A stretch of DNA of 64,000 nt, taken from contig JAUCBJ010007822.1 in assembly GCA_032718475.1 (NCBI GenBank), positions 1 through 64,000 on the forward strand, read 5' to 3'. This stretch comes from Nemertoderma westbladi (lineage: Eukaryota; Xenacoelomorpha; Nemertodermatida; Nemertodermatidae). The notes under the pieces are model-generated. The model was not told where the DNA came from and did no database searches. It saw only the letters and a list, made by a program, of their open reading frames with translations. This document shows, piece after piece, positions 12,055-26,133 of this stretch (position 1 is its first letter; every line of letters begins with the position of its first letter). The position numbers were made by a program, and so were the translations under genes.

Positions 12055-13851
12055 GTTGGGAGTGTCAGTTAGTTGTGAGTGAAGCCTCATAGATTGCGGT
12101 AGGAACGGAACAGGTTGGGAGTGTCAGTTAGTTGTGAGTAAAGGCTCATAGATTGGGGTAGGAACGGAACTGGTTGGGAGTGTCAGTTAGTTGTGAGTGA
12201 AGCCTCATAGATTGGGGTAGGAACGGAACAGGTTGGGAGTGTCAGTTAGTTGTGAGTGAAGCCTCATAGATTGCGGTAGGAACGGAACAGGTTGGGAGTG
12301 TTAGTTAGTTGTGAGTGAAGCCTCATAGATTGGGGTAGGAACTGGTTGGGAGTGTCAGTTAGTTGTGAGTGAAGCCTCATAGATTGGGGTAGGAACAGGT
12401 TGGGAGTGTCAGTTAGTTGTGAGTGAAGCCTTATAGATTGCGGTAGGAACAGGTTGGGAGTGTCAGTTAGTTGTGAGTGAAGCCTCATAGATTGCGGTAG
12501 GAACAGGTTGGGAGTGTCAGTTAGTTGTGAGTGAAGTCTCATAGATTGCGGTAGGAACAGGTTGGGAGTGTCAGTTAGTTGTGAGTGAAGCCTCATAGAT
12601 TGCGGTAGGAACAGGTTGGGAGTGTCAGTTAGTTGTGAGTGAAGCCTCATAGATTGGGGTAGGAACGGAACAGGTTGGGAGTGTCAGTTAGTTGTGAGTG
12701 AAGCCTCATAGATTGGGGTAGGAACAGGTTGGGAGTGTCAGTTAGTTGTGAGTGAAGCCTCATAGATTGGGGTAGGAACGGAACAGGTTGGGAGTGTCAG
12801 TTAGTTGTGAGTGAAGCCTCATAGATTGCGGTAGGAACGGAACAGGTTGGGAGTGTCAGTTAGTTGTGAGTGAAGCCTCATAGATTGGGGTAGGAACGGA
12901 ACAGGTTGGGAGTGTCAGTTAGTTGTGAGTGAAGCCTCATAGATTGGGGTAGGAACGGAACAGGTTGGGAGTGTCAGTTAGTTGTGAGTGAAGCCTCATA
13001 GATTGCGGTAGGAACGGAACAGGTTGGGAGTGTCAGTTAGTTGTGAGTGAAGCCTCATAGATTGGGGTAGGAACGGAACAGGTTGGGAGTGTCAGTTAGT
13101 TGTGAGTGAAGCCTCATAGATTGGGGTAGGAACAGGTTGGGAGTGTCAGTTAGTTGTGAGTGAAGCCTCATAGATTGCGGTAGGAACGGAACAGGTTGGG
13201 AGTGTCAGTTAGTTGTGAGTAAAGGCTCATAGATTGGGGTAGGAACGGAACTGGTTGGGAGTGTCAGTTAGTTGTGAGTGAAGCCTCATAGATTGGGGTA
13301 GGAACGGAACAGGTTGGGAGTGTCAGTTAGTTGTGAGTGAAGCCTCATAGATTGCGGTAGGAACGGAACAGGTTGGGAGTGTTAGTTAGTTGTGAGTGAA
13401 GCCTCATAGATTGGGGTAGGAACTGGTTGGGAGTGTCAGTTAGTTGTGAGTGAAGCCTCATAGATTGGGGTAGGAACAGGTTGGGAGTGTCAGTTAGTTG
13501 TGAGTGAAGCCTTATAGATTGCGGTAGGAACAGGTTGGGAGTGTCAGTTAGTTGTGAGTGAAGCCTCATAGATTGCGGTAGGAACAGGTTGGGAGTGTCA
13601 GTTAGTTGTGAGTGAAGTCTCATAGATTGCGGTAGGAACAGGTTGGGAGTGTCAGTTAGTTGTGAGTGAAGCCTCATAGATTGCGGTAGGAACAGGTTGG
13701 GAGTGTCAGTTAGTTGTGAGTGAAGCCTCATAGATTGGGGTAGGAACGGAACAGGTTGGGAGTGTCAGTTAGTTGTGAGTGAAGCCTCATAGATTGGGGT
13801 AGGAACAGGTTGGGAGTGTCAGTTAGTTGTGAGTGAAGCCTCATAGATTGG
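12055..13851 (+). repeat. 1081-bp offset duplication inside satellite
   Basis: Unit order at about 12055..12770 is repeated at about 13136..13851 (offset 1081). Both copies carry the unusual GAGTAAAGGCTC unit (12140 and 13221), a GTGTTAG variant, a CCTTATAG unit and a run of five TTGCGG 54-bp units. Edges are approximate to one unit. Confidence 0.8.
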
Positions 13852-16800
13852 GGTAGGAACAGGTTGGGAGTGTCAGTTAGTTGTGAGTGAAGCCTCATAG
13901 ATTGGGGTAGGAACGGAACAGGTTGGGAGTGTCAGTTAGTTGTGAGTGAAGCCTCATAGATTGGGGTAGGAACGGAACAGGTTGGGAGTGTCAGTTAGTT
14001 GTGAGTGAAGTCTCATAGATTGGGGTAGGAACAGGTTGGTAGTGTCAGTTAGTTGTGAGTGAAGCCTCATAGATTGCGGTAGGAACGGAACAGGTTGGGA
14101 GTGTCAGTTAGTTGTGAGTGAAGTCTCATAGATTGGGGTAGGAACAGGTTGGGAGTGTCAGTTAGTTGTGAGTGAAGCCTCATAGATTGCGGTAGGAACA
14201 GGTTGGGAGTGTCAGTTAGTTGTGAGTGAAGCCTCATAGATTGCGGTAGGAACGGAACAGGTTGGGAGTGTCAGTTAGTTGTGAGTGAAGCCTCATAGAT
14301 TGGTGTAGGAACGGAACAGGTTGGGAGTGTCAGTTAGTTGTGAGTGAAGTCTCATAGATTGGGGTAGGAACGGAACAGGTTGGGAGTGTCAGTTAGTTGT
14401 GAGTGAAGTCTCATATATTGGGGTAGGAACGGAACTGGTTGGGAGTGTCAGTTAGTTGTGAGTGAAGCCTCATAGATTGGTGTAGGAACGGAACAGGTTG
14501 GGAGTGTCAGTTAGTTGTGAGTAAAGGCTCATAGATTGGTGTAGGAACGGAACAATTTGGGAGTGTCAGTTAGTTGTGAGTGAAGCCTCATAGATTGCGG
14601 TAGGAACGGAACAGGTTGGGAGTGTCAGTTAGTTGTGAGTGAAGTCTCATAGATTGGGGTAGGAACGGAACAGGTTGGGAGTGTCAGTTAGTTGTGAGTG
14701 AAGCCTCATAGATTGCGGTAGGAACGGAACAGGTTGGGAGTGTCAGTTAGTTGTGAGTAAAGGCTCATAGATTGGTGTAGGAACGGAACAATTTGGGAGT
14801 GTCAGTTAGTTGTGAGTGAAGCCTCATAGATTGCGGTAGGAACGGAACAGGTTGGGAGTGTCAGTTAGTTGTGAGTGAAGTCTCATAGATTGGGGTAGGA
14901 ACGGAACAGGTTGGGAGTGTCAGTTAGTTGTGAGTGAAGTCTCATATATTGGGGTAGGAACGGAACAGGTTGGGAGTGTCAGTTAGTTGTGAGTGAAGCC
15001 TCATAGATTGGGGTAGGAACGGAACAGGTTGGGAGTGTCAGTTAGTTGTGAGTGAAGCCTCATAGATTGCGGTAGGAACGGAACAGGTTGGGAGTGTCAG
15101 TTAGTTGTGAGTGAAGTCTCATAGATTGGGGTAGGAACGGAACAGGTTGGGAGTGTCAGTTAGTTGTGAGTGAAGCCTCATAGATTGGTGTAGGAACGGA
15201 ACAGGTTGGGAGTGTCAGTTAGTTGTGAGTGAAGCCTCATAGATTGCGGTAGGAACGGAACAGGTTGGGAGTGTCAGTTAGTTGTGAGTGAAGTCTCATA
15301 GATTGGGGTAGGAACGGAACAGGTTGGGAGTGTCAGTTAGTTGTGAGTGAAGCCTCATAGATTGGGGTAGGAACAGGTTGGGAGTGTCAGTTAGTTGTGA
15401 GTGAAGCCTCATAGATTGCGGTAGGAACGGAACAGGTTGGGAGTGTCAGTTAGTTGTGAGTGAAGCCTTATAGATTGCGGTAGGAACAGGTTGGGAGTGT
15501 CAGTTAGTTGTGAGTGAAGCCTCATAGATTGGGGTAGGAACGGAACAGGTTGGGAGTGTCAGTTAGTTGTGAGTGAAGCCTCATAGATTGGGGTAGGAAC
15601 AGGTTGGGAGTGTCAGTTAGTTGTGAGTGAAGTCTCATATATTGGGGTAGGAACGGAACAGGTTGGGAGTGTCAGTTAGTTGTGAGTGAAGCCTCATAGA
15701 TTGCGGTAGGAACAGGTTGGGAGTGTCAGTTAGTTGTGAGTGAAGCCTCATAGATTGGGGTAGGAACGGAACAGGTTGGGAGTGTCAGTTAGTTGTGAGT
15801 GAAGCCTCATAGATTGGGGTAGGAACAGGTTGGGAGTGTCAGTTAGTTGTGAGTGAAGTCTCATATATTGGGGTAGGAACGGAACAGGTTGGGAGTGTCA
15901 GCTAGTTGTGAGTGAAGCCTCATAGATTGGGGTAGGAACAGGTTGGGAGTGTCAGTTAGTTGTGAGTGAAGCCTCATAGATTGGGGTAGGAACGGAACAA
16001 TTTGGGAGTGTCAGTTAGTTGTGAGTGAAGCCTCATATATTGGGGTAGGAACGGAACTGGTTGGGAGTGTCAGTTAGTTGTGAGTGAAGCCTCATAGATT
16101 GGTGTAGGAACGGAACAGGTTGGGAGTGTCAGTTAGTTGTGAGTGAAGCCTCATAGATTGGTGTAGGAACGGAACAATTTGGGAGTGTCAGTTAGTTGTG
16201 AGTGAAGCCTCATAGATTGGGGTAGGAACGGAACAGGTTGGGAGTGTCAGTTAGTTGTGAGTGAAGCCTCATAGATTGGTGTAGGAACGGAACAATTTGG
16301 GAGTGTCAGTTAGTTGTGAGTGAAGCCTCATAGATTGCGGTAGGAACGGAACAGGTTGGGAGTGTCAGTTAGTTGTGAGTGAAGCCTCATAGATTGGGGT
16401 AGGAACGGAACAGGTTGGGAGTGTCAGTTAGTTGTGAGTGAAGCCTCATAGATTGGTGTAGGAACGGAACAATTTGGGAGTGTCAGTTAGTTGTGAGTGA
16501 AGCCTCATAGATTGGGGTAGGAACGGAACAGGTTGGGAGTGTCAGTTAGTTGTGAGTGAAGCCTCATAGATTGGTGTAGGAACGGAACAATTTGGGAGTG
16601 TCAGTTAGTTGTGAGTGAAGCCTCATAGATTGCGGTAGGAACGGAACAGGTTGGGAGTGTCAGTTAGTTGTGAGTGAAGCCTCATAGATTGGGGTAGGAA
16701 CGGAACAGGTTGGGAGTGTCAGTTAGTTGTGAGTGAAGCCTCATAGATTGGGGTAGGAACGGAACAATTTGGGAGTGTCAGTTAGTTGTGAGTGAAGCCT

Positions 16801-18714
16801 CATATATTGGGGTAGGAACGGAACTGGTTGGGAGTGTCAGTTAGTTGTGAGTGAAGCCTCATAGATTGGGGTAGGAACGGAACAGGTTGGGAGTGTCAGT
16901 TAGTTGTGAGTGAAGCCTCATAGATTGCGGTAGGAACGGAACAGGTTGGGAGTGTCAGTTAGTTGTGAGTGAAGCCTCATAGATTGGGGTAGGAACAGGT
17001 TGGGAGTGTCAGTTAGTTGTGAGTGAAGCCTCATAGATTGGTGTAGGAACGGAACAATTTGGGAGTGTCAGTTAGTTGTGAGTGAAGCCTCATAGATTGC
17101 GGTAGGAACGGAACAGGTTGGGAGTGTCAGTTAGTTGTGAGTGAAGCCTCATAGATTGGGGTAGGAACGGAACAGGTTGGGAGTGTCAGTTAGTTGTGAG
17201 TGAAGCCTCATAGATTGGGGTAGGAACGGAACAATTTGGGAGTGTCAGTTAGTTGTGAGTGAAGCCTCATATATTGGGGTAGGAACGGAACTGGTTGGGA
17301 GTGTCAGTTAGTTGTGAGTGAAGCCTCATAGATTGGGGTAGGAACGGAACAATTTGGGAGTGTCAGTTAGTTGTGAGTGAAGCCTCATAGATTGGGGTAG
17401 GAACGGAACAATTTGGGAGTGTCAGTTAGTTGTGAGTGAAGCCTCATATATTGGGGTAGGAACGGAACTGGTTGGGAGTGTCAGTTAGTTGTGAGTGAAG
17501 CCTCATAGATTGGGGTAGGAACGGAACAATTTGGGAGTGTCAGTTAGTTGTGAGTGAAGCCTCATAGATTGCGGTAGGAACGGAACAGGTTGGGAGTGTC
17601 AGTTAGTTGTGAGTGAAGCCTCATAGATTGGGGTAGGAACGGAACAATTTGGGAGTGTCAGTTAGTTGTGAGTGAAGCCTCATATATTGGGGTAGGAACG
17701 GAACTGGTTGGGAGTGTCAGTTAGTTGTGAGTGAAGCCTCATAGATTGGGGTAGGAACGGAACAATTTGGGAGTGTCAGTTAGTTGTGAGTGAAGCCTCA
17801 TAGATTGGGGTAGGAACGGAACAATTTGGGAGTGTCAGTTAGTTGTGAGTGAAGCCTCATATATTGGGGTAGGAACGGAACTGGTTGGGAGTGTCAGTTA
17901 GTTGTGAGTGAAGCCTCATAGATTGGGGTAGGAACGGAACAGGTTGGGAGTGTCAGTTAGTTGTGAGTGAAGCCTCATAGATTGGGGTAGGAACGGAACA
18001 GGTTGGGAGTGTCAGTTAGTTGTGAGTGAAGCCTCATAGATTGGGGTAGGAACGGAACAGGTTGGGAGTGTCAGTTAGTTGTGAGTGAAGCCTCATAGAT
18101 TGGGGTAGGAACGGAACAGGTTGGGAGTGTCAGTTAGTTGTGAGTGAAGTCTCATAGATTGGGGTAGGAACGGAACAGGTTGGGAGTGTCAGTTAGTTGT
18201 GAGTGAAGTCTCATAGATTGGGGTAGGAACGGAACAGGTTGGGAGTGTCAGTTAGTTGTGAGTGAAGCCTCATAGATTGCGGTAGGAACGGAACAGGTTG
18301 GGAGTGTCAGTTAGTTGTGAGTGAAGCCTCATAGATTGGGGTAGGAACGGAACAGGTTGGGAGTGTCAGTTAGTTGTGAGTGAAGTCTCATAGATTGGGG
18401 TAGGAACGGAACAGGTTGGGAGTGTCAGTTAGTTGTGAGTGAAGTCTCATAGATTGGGGTAGGAACGGAACAGGTTGGGAGTGTCAGTTAGTTGTGAGTG
18501 AAGCCTCATAGATTGGGGTAGGAACGGAACAGGTTGGGAGTGTCAGTTAGTTGTGAGTGAAGCCTCATAGATTGGGGTAGGAACGGAACAGGTTGGGAGT
18601 GTCAGTTAGTTGTGAGTGAAGCCTCATAGATTGGGGTAGGAACGGAACAATTTGGGAGTGTCAGTTAGTTGTGAGTGAAGCCTCATAGATTGGGGTAGGA
18701 ACGGAACAATTTGG

Positions 18715-20012
18715 GAGTGTCAGTTAGTTGTGAGTGAAGCCTCATAGATTGCGGTAGGAACGGAACAGGTTGGGAGTGTCAGTTAGTTGTGAGTGAAGCC
18801 TCATAGATTGGGGTAGGAACGGAACAGGTTGGGAGTGTCAGTTAGTTGTGAGTGAAGCCTCATAGATTGGGGTAGGAACGGAACAGGTTGGGAGTGTCAG
18901 TTAGTTGTGAGTGAAGTCTCATAGATTGGGGTAGGAACGGAACAGGTTGGGAGTGTCAGTTAGTTGTGAGTGAAGTCTCATAGATTGGGGTAGGAACGGA
19001 ACAGGTTGGGAGTGTCAGTTAGTTGTGAGTGAAGCCTCATAGATTGGGGTAGGAACGGAACAGGTTGGGAGTGTCAGTTAGTTGTGAGTGAAGCCTCATA
19101 GATTGGGGTAGGAACGGAACAGGTTGGGAGTGTCAGTTAGTTGTGAGTGAAGTCTCATAGATTGGGGTAGGAACGGAACAGGTTGGGAGTGTCAGTTAGT
19201 TGTGAGTGAAGTCTCATAGATTGGGGTAGGAACGGAACAGGTTGGGAGTGTCAGTTAGTTGTGAGTGAAGCCTCATAGATTGCGGTAGGAACGGAACAGG
19301 TTGGGAGTGTCAGTTAGTTGTGAGTGAAGCCTCATAGATTGGTGTAGGAACGGAACAATTTGGGAGTGTCAGTTAGTTGTGAGTGAAGCCTCATAGATTG
19401 CGGTAGGAACGGAACAGGTTGGGAGTGTCAGTTAGTTGTGAGTGAAGCCTCATAGATTGGGGTAGGAACGGAACAGGTTGGGAGTGTCAGTTAGTTGTGA
19501 GTGAAGCCTCATAGATTGGGGTAGGAACGGAACAGGTTGGGAGTGTCAGTTAGTTGTGAGTGAAGTCTCATAGATTGGGGTAGGAACGGAACAGGTTGGG
19601 AGTGTCAGTTAGTTGTGAGTGAAGTCTCATAGATTGGGGTAGGAACGGAACAGGTTGGGAGTGTCAGTTAGTTGTGAGTGAAGCCTCATAGATTGGGGTA
19701 GGAACGGAACAGGTTGGGAGTGTCAGTTAGTTGTGAGTGAAGCCTCATAGATTGGGGTAGGAACGGAACAGGTTGGGAGTGTCAGTTAGTTGTGAGTGAA
19801 GTCTCATAGATTGGGGTAGGAACGGAACAGGTTGGGAGTGTCAGTTAGTTGTGAGTGAAGTCTCATAGATTGGGGTAGGAACGGAACAGGTTGGGAGTGT
19901 CAGTTAGTTGTGAGTGAAGCCTCATAGATTGCGGTAGGAACGGAACAGGTTGGGAGTGTCAGTTAGTTGTGAGTGAAGCCTCATAGATTGGGGTAGGAAC
20001 AGGTTGGGAGTG
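18715..20012 (+). repeat. 649-bp (11 x 59) higher-order repeat, two copies
   Basis: An eleven-unit pattern of 59-bp units (an AATTTGGG-linked unit, TTGCGG, then TTGGGG units with paired GAAGTCTC variants) occurs twice. The TTGCGG landmarks lie at 18751 and 19400, and again near 19282 and 19931, both 649 bp apart. Boundaries approximate. Confidence 0.75.
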
Positions 20013-21369
20013 TCAGTTAGTTGTGAGTGAAGCCTTATAGATTGGTGTAGGAACAGGTTGGGAGTGTCAGTTAGTTGTGAGTGAAGCCTCATATATTGGG
20101 GTAGGAACGGAACTGGTTGGGAGTGTCAGTTAGTTGTGAGTGAAGCCTCATAGATTGGTGTAGGAACGGAACAGGTTGGGAGTGTCAGTTAGTTGTGAGT
20201 GAAGCCTCATAGATTGGGGTAGGAACAGGTTGGGAGTGTCAGTTAGTTGTGAGTGAAGCCTCATATATTGGGGTAGGAACGGAACTGGTTGGGAGTGTCA
20301 GTTAGTTGTGAGTGAAGCCTCATAGATTGGTGTAGGAACGGAACAGGTTGGGAGTGTCAGTTAGTTGTGAGTGAAGCCTCATAGATTGGTGTAGGAACGG
20401 AACAGGTTGGGAGTGTCAGTTAGTTGTGAGTGAAGCCTCATATATTGGGGTAGGAACGGAACTGGTTGGGAGTGTCAGCTAGTTGTGAGTGAAGCCTCAT
20501 AGATTGCGGTAGGAACGGAACAGGTTGGGAGTGTCAGTTAGTTGTGAGTGAAGCCTCATAGATTGGGGTAGGAACGGAACAATTTGGGAGTGTCAGTTAG
20601 TTGTGAGTGAAGCCTCATAGATTGGTGTAGGAACGGAACAGGTTGGGAGTGTCAGTTAGTTGTGAGTGAAGCCTCATAGATTGGTGTAGGAACGGAACAG
20701 GTTGGGAGTGTCAGTTAGTTGTGAGTGAAGCCTCATAGATTGGTGTAGGAACGGAACAGGTTGGGAGTGTCAGTTAGTTGTGAGTGAAGCCTCATATATT
20801 GGGGTAGGAACGGAACTGGTTGGGAGTGTCAGTTAGTTGTGAGTGAAGCCTCATAGATTGGTGTAGGAACGGAACAGGTTGGGAGTGTCAGTTAGTTGTG
20901 AGTGAAGCCTCATAGATTGGTGTAGGAACGGAACAGGTTGGGAGTGTCAGTTAGTTGTGAGTGAAGCCTCATAGATTGGGGTAGGAACGGAACAGGTTGG
21001 GAGTGTCAGTTAGTTGTGAGTGAAGCCTCATAGATTGGGGTAGGAACGGAACAGGTTGGGAGTGTCAGTTAGTTGTGAGTGAAGCCTCATAGATTGGGGT
21101 AGGAACGGAACAGGTTGGGAGTGTCAGTTAGTTGTGAGTGAAGCCTCATAGATTGGTGTAGGAACGGAACAGGTTGGGAGTGTCAGTTAGTTGTGAGTGA
21201 AGCCTCATAGATTGGTGTAGGAACGGAACAGGTTGGGAGTGTCAGTTAGTTGTGAGTGAAGCCTCATAGATTGGTGTAGGAACGGAACAGGTTGGGAGTG
21301 TCAGTTAGTTGTGAGTGAAGCCTCATATATTGGGGTAGGAACGGAACTGGTTGGGAGTGTCAGTTAGTT

Positions 21370-24300
21370 GTGAGTGAAGCCTCATAGATTGGGGTAGGAA
21401 CGGAACTGGTTGGGAGTGTCAGTTAGTTGTGAGTGAAGCCTCATAGATTGGTGTAGGAACGGAACAGGTTGGGAGTGTCAGTTAGTTGTGAGTGAAGCCT
21501 CATAGATTGGTGTAGGAACGGAACAGGTTGGGAGTGTCAGTTAGTTGTGAGTGAAGCCTCATAGATTGGGGTAGGAACGGAACAGGTTGGGAGTGTCAGT
21601 TAGTTGTGAGTGAAGCCTCATAGATTGGGGTAGGAACGGAACAGGTTGGGAGTGTCAGTTAGTTGTGAGTGAAGCCTCATAGATTGGGGTAGGAACGGAA
21701 CAGGTTGGGAGTGTCAGCTAGTTGTGAGTGAAGCCTCATAGATTGGTGTAGGAACGGAACAATTTGGGAGTGTCAGTTAGTTGTGAGTGAAGCCTCATAG
21801 ATTGCGGTAGGAACGGAACAGGTTGGGAGTGTCAGTTAGTTGTGAGTGAAGCCTCATAGATTGGGGTAGGAACGGAACAGGTTGGGAGTGTCAGTTAGTT
21901 GTGAGTGAAGCCTCATAGATTGGGGTAGGAACGGAACAGGTTGGGAGTGTCAGTTAGTTGTGAGTGAAGCCTCATAGATTGGGGTAGGAACGGAACAGGT
22001 TGGGAGTGTCAGTTAGTTGTGAGTGAAGTCTCATAGATTGGGGTAGGAACGGAACAGGTTGGGAGTGTCAGTTAGTTGTGAGTGAAGTCTCATAGATTGG
22101 GGTAGGAACGGAACAGGTTGGGAGTGTCAGTTAGTTGTGAGTGAAGCCTCATAGATTGGGGTAGGAACGGAACAGGTTGGGAGTGTCAGCTAGTTGTGAG
22201 TGAAGCCTCATAGATTGGTGTAGGAACGGAACAATTTGGGAGTGTCAGTTAGTTGTGAGTGAAGCCTCATAGATTGCGGTAGGAACGGAACAGGTTGGGA
22301 GTGTCAGTTAGTTGTGAGTGAAGCCTCATAGATTGGGGTAGGAACGGAACAGGTTGGGAGTGTCAGTTAGTTGTGAGTGAAGCCTCATAGATTGGGGTAG
22401 GAACGGAACAGGTTGGGAGTGTCAGTTAGTTGTGAGTGAAGTCTCATAGATTGGGGTAGGAACGGAACAGGTTGGGAGTGTCAGTTAGTTGTGAGTGAAG
22501 TCTCATAGATTGGGGTAGGAACGGAACAGGTTGGGAGTGTCAGTTAGTTGTGAGTGAAGCCTCATAGATTGGGGTAGGAACGGAACAGGTTGGGAGTGTC
22601 AGCTAGTTGTGAGTGAAGCCTCATAGATTGGTGTAGGAACGGAACAATTTGGGAGTGTCAGTTAGTTGTGAGTGAAGCCTCATAGATTGGTGTAGGAACG
22701 GAACAGGTTGGGAGTGTCAGTTAGTTGTGAGTGAAGTCTCATATATTGGGGTAGGAACGGAACTGGTTGGGAGTGTCAGTTAGTTGTGAGTGAAGCCTCA
22801 TAGATTGGTGTAGGAACGGAACAGGTTGGGAGTGTCAGTTAGTTGTGAGTGAAGCCTCATAGATTGGTGTAGGAACGGAACAGGTTGGGAGTGTCAGTTA
22901 GTTGTGAGTGAAGTCTCATAGATTGGGGTAGGAACGGAACAGGTTGGGAGTGTCAGTTAGTTGTGAGTGAAGTCTCATAGATTGGGGTAGGAACGGAACA
23001 GGTTGGGAGTGTCAGTTAGTTGTGAGTGAAGCCTCATAGATTGGGGTAGGAACGGAGCAGGTTGGGAGTGTCAGTTAGTTGTGAGTGAAGTCTCATAGAT
23101 TGGGGTAGGAACGGAACAGGTTGGGAGTGTCAGTTAGTTGTGAGTGAAGCCTCATAGATTGTGGTAGGAACGGAACAGGTTGGGAGTGTCAGTTAGTTGT
23201 GAGTGAAGCCTCATATATTGGGGTAGGAACGGAACTGGTTGGGAGTGTCAGTTAGTTGTGAGTGAAGCCTCATAGATTGGTGTAGGAACGGAACAATTTG
23301 GGAGTGTCAGTTAGTTGTGAGTGAAGCCTCATAGATTGCGGTAGGAACGGAACAGGTTGGGAGTGTCAGTTAGTTGTGAGTGAAGCCTCATAGATTGGGG
23401 TAGGAACGGAACAGGTTGGGAGTGTCAGTTAGTTGTGAGTGAAGTCTCATAGATTGGGGTAGGAACGGAACAGGTTGGGAGTGTCAGTTAGTTGTGAGTG
23501 AAGTCTCATAGATTGGGGTAGGAACGGAACAGGTTGGGAGTGTCAGTTAGTTGTGAGTGAAGTCTCATATATTGGGGTAGGAACGGAACTGGTTGGGAGT
23601 GTCAGTTAGTTGTGAGTGAAGCCTCATAGATTGGGGTAGGAACGGAACAATTTGGGAGTGTCAGTTAGTTGTGAGTGAAGCCTCATAGATTGGGGTAGGA
23701 ACAGGTTGGGAGTGTCAGTTAGTTGTGAGTGAAGCCTCATAGATTGGGGTAGGAACGGAACAGGTTGGGAGTGTCAGTTAGTTGTGAGTGAAGCCTCATA
23801 GATTGGTGTAGGAACGGAACAGGTTGGGAGTGTCAGCTAGTTGTGAGTGAAGCCTCATAGATTGGGGTAGGAACGGAACAATTTGGGAGTGTCAGTTAGT
23901 TGTGAGTGAAGCCTCATAGATTGGTGTAGGAACGGAACAATTTGGGAGTGTCAGTTAGTTGTGAGTGAAGCCTCATAGATTGGTGTAGGAACGGAACAAT
24001 TTGGGAGTGTCAGTTAGTTGTGAGTGAAGCCTCATAGATTGCGGTAGGAACGGAACAGGTTGGGAGTGTCAGTTAGTTGTGAGTGAAGCCTCATAGATTG
24101 GGGTAGGAACGGAACAGGTTGGGAGTGTCAGTTAGTTGTGAGTGAAGTCTCATAGATTGGGGTAGGAACGGAACAGGTTGGGAGTGTCAGTTAGTTGTGA
24201 GTGAAGTCTCATAGATTGGGGTAGGAACGGAACAGGTTGGGAGTGTCAGTTAGTTGTGAGTGAAGTCTCATATATTGGGGTAGGAACGGAACTGGTTGGG

Positions 24301-26133
24301 AGTGTCAGTTAGTTGTGAGTGAAGCCTCATAGATTGGTGTAGGAACGGAACAATTTGGGAGTGTCAGTTAGTTGTGAGTGAAGCCTCATAGATTGCGGTA
24401 GGAACGGAACAGGTTGGGAGTGTCAGTTAGTTGTGAGTGAAGCCTCATAGATTGGGGTAGGAACGGAACAGGTTGGGAGTGTCAGTTAGTTGTGAGTGAA
24501 GTCTCATAGATTGGGGTAGGAACGGAACAGGTTGGGAGTGTCAGTTAGTTGTGAGTGAAGTCTCATATATTGGGGTAGGAACGGAACTGGTTGGGAGTGT
24601 CAGTTAGTTGTGAGTGAAGCCTCATAGATTGGTGTAGGAACGGAACAGGTTGGGAGTGTCAGCTAGTTGTGAGTGAAGCCTCATAGATTGGGGTAGGAAC
24701 GGAACAATTTGGGAGTGTCAGTTAGTTGTGAGTGAAGCCTCATAGATTGGTGTAGGAACGGAACAATTTGGGAGTGTCAGTTAGTTGTGAGTGAAGCCTC
24801 ATAGATTGGTGTAGGAACGGAACAGGTTGGGAGTGTCAGTTAGTTGTGAGTGAAGCCTCATAGATTGGTGTAGGAACGGAACAGGTTGGGAGTGTCAGTT
24901 AGTTGTGAGTGAAGCCTCATAGATTGGGGTAGGAACGGAACAGGTTGGGAGTGTCAGTTAGTTGTGAGTGAAGCCTCATAGATTGGTGTAGGAACGGAAC
25001 AATTTGGGAGTGTCAGTTAGTTGTGAGTGAAGCCTCATAGATTGGTGTAGGAACGGAACAGGTTGGGAGTGTCAGTTAGTTGTGAGTGAAGCCTCATAGA
25101 TTGGTGTAGGAACGGAACAGGTTGGGAGTGTCAGTTAGTTGTGAGTGAAGCCTCATAGATTGGGGTAGGAACGGAACAGGTTGGGAGTGTCAGTTAGTTG
25201 TGAGTGAAGCCTCATAGATTGGGGTAGGAACGGAACAGGTTGGGAGTGTCAGTTAGTTGTGAGTGAAGTCTCATATATTGGGGTAGGAACGGAACTGGTT
25301 GGGAGTGTCAGTTAGTTGTGAGTGAAGCCTCATAGATTGGTGTAGGAACGGAACAGGTTGGGAGTGTCAGTTAGTTGTGAGTGAAGCCTCATAGATTGGG
25401 GTAGGAACGGAACAGGTTGGGAGTGTCAGTTAGTTGTGAGTGAAGCCTCATAGATTGGGGTAGGAACGGAGCAGGTTGGGAGTGTCAGTTAGTTGTGAGT
25501 GAAGCCTCATAGATTGGGGTAGGAACGGAGCAGGTTGGGAGTGTCAGTTAGTTGTGAGTGAAGCCTCATAGATTGGTGTAGGAACGGAACAGGTTGGGAG
25601 TGTCAGTTAGTTGTGAGTGAAGCCTCATAGATTGGGGTAGGAACGGAACAGGTTGGGAGTGTCAGTTAGTTGTGAGTGAAGCCTCATAGATTGGTGTAGG
25701 AACGGAACAGGTTGGGAGTGTCAGTTAGTTGTGAGTGAAGCCTCATATATTGGGGTAGGAACGGAACTGGTTGGGAGTGTCAGTTAGTTGTGAGTGAAGC
25801 CTCATAGATTGGGGTAGGAACGGAACAGGTTGGGAGTGTCAGTTAGTTGTGAGTGAAGCCTCATAGATTGCGGTAGGAACGGAACAGGTTGGGAGTGTCA
25901 GTTAGTTGTGAGTGAAGCCTCATAGATTGGGGTAGGAACAGGTTGGGAGTGTCAGTTAGTTGTGAGTGAAGCCTCATAGATTGCGGTAGGAACAGGTTGG
26001 GAGTGTCAGTTAGTTGTGAGTGAAGTCTCATATATTGGGGTAGGAACGGAACTGGTTGGGAGTGTCAGTTAGTTGTGAGTGAAGCCTCATAGATTGGTGT
26101 AGGAACGGAACAGGTTGGGAGTGTCAGTTAGTT
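21370..26133 (+). repeat. Large satellite block B, copy 1
   Basis: 4764-bp block whose unit order recurs directly downstream. Landmarks are the GGAACTGG linker at 21402 (copy at 26166), CAGCTAG units at 21715, 22187 and 22600 (copies at 26479, 26951 and 27364), a GGAGC linker at 23054 (27818), and the rare TTGTGG unit at 23161 (28274). Internal spacings between CAGCTAG units are 472 and 413 bp (8 and 7 x 59), a smaller higher-order period. Confidence 0.82.

Noticed and set aside
488-13731. Many open frames of 62-168 codons on the minus strand of the satellite
   Set aside because: They are tandem copies of one 18-residue reading of the 54-bp unit, end wherever a 59-bp unit shifts frame, and recur wherever 54-bp units cluster. 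Nothing supports selection for protein.
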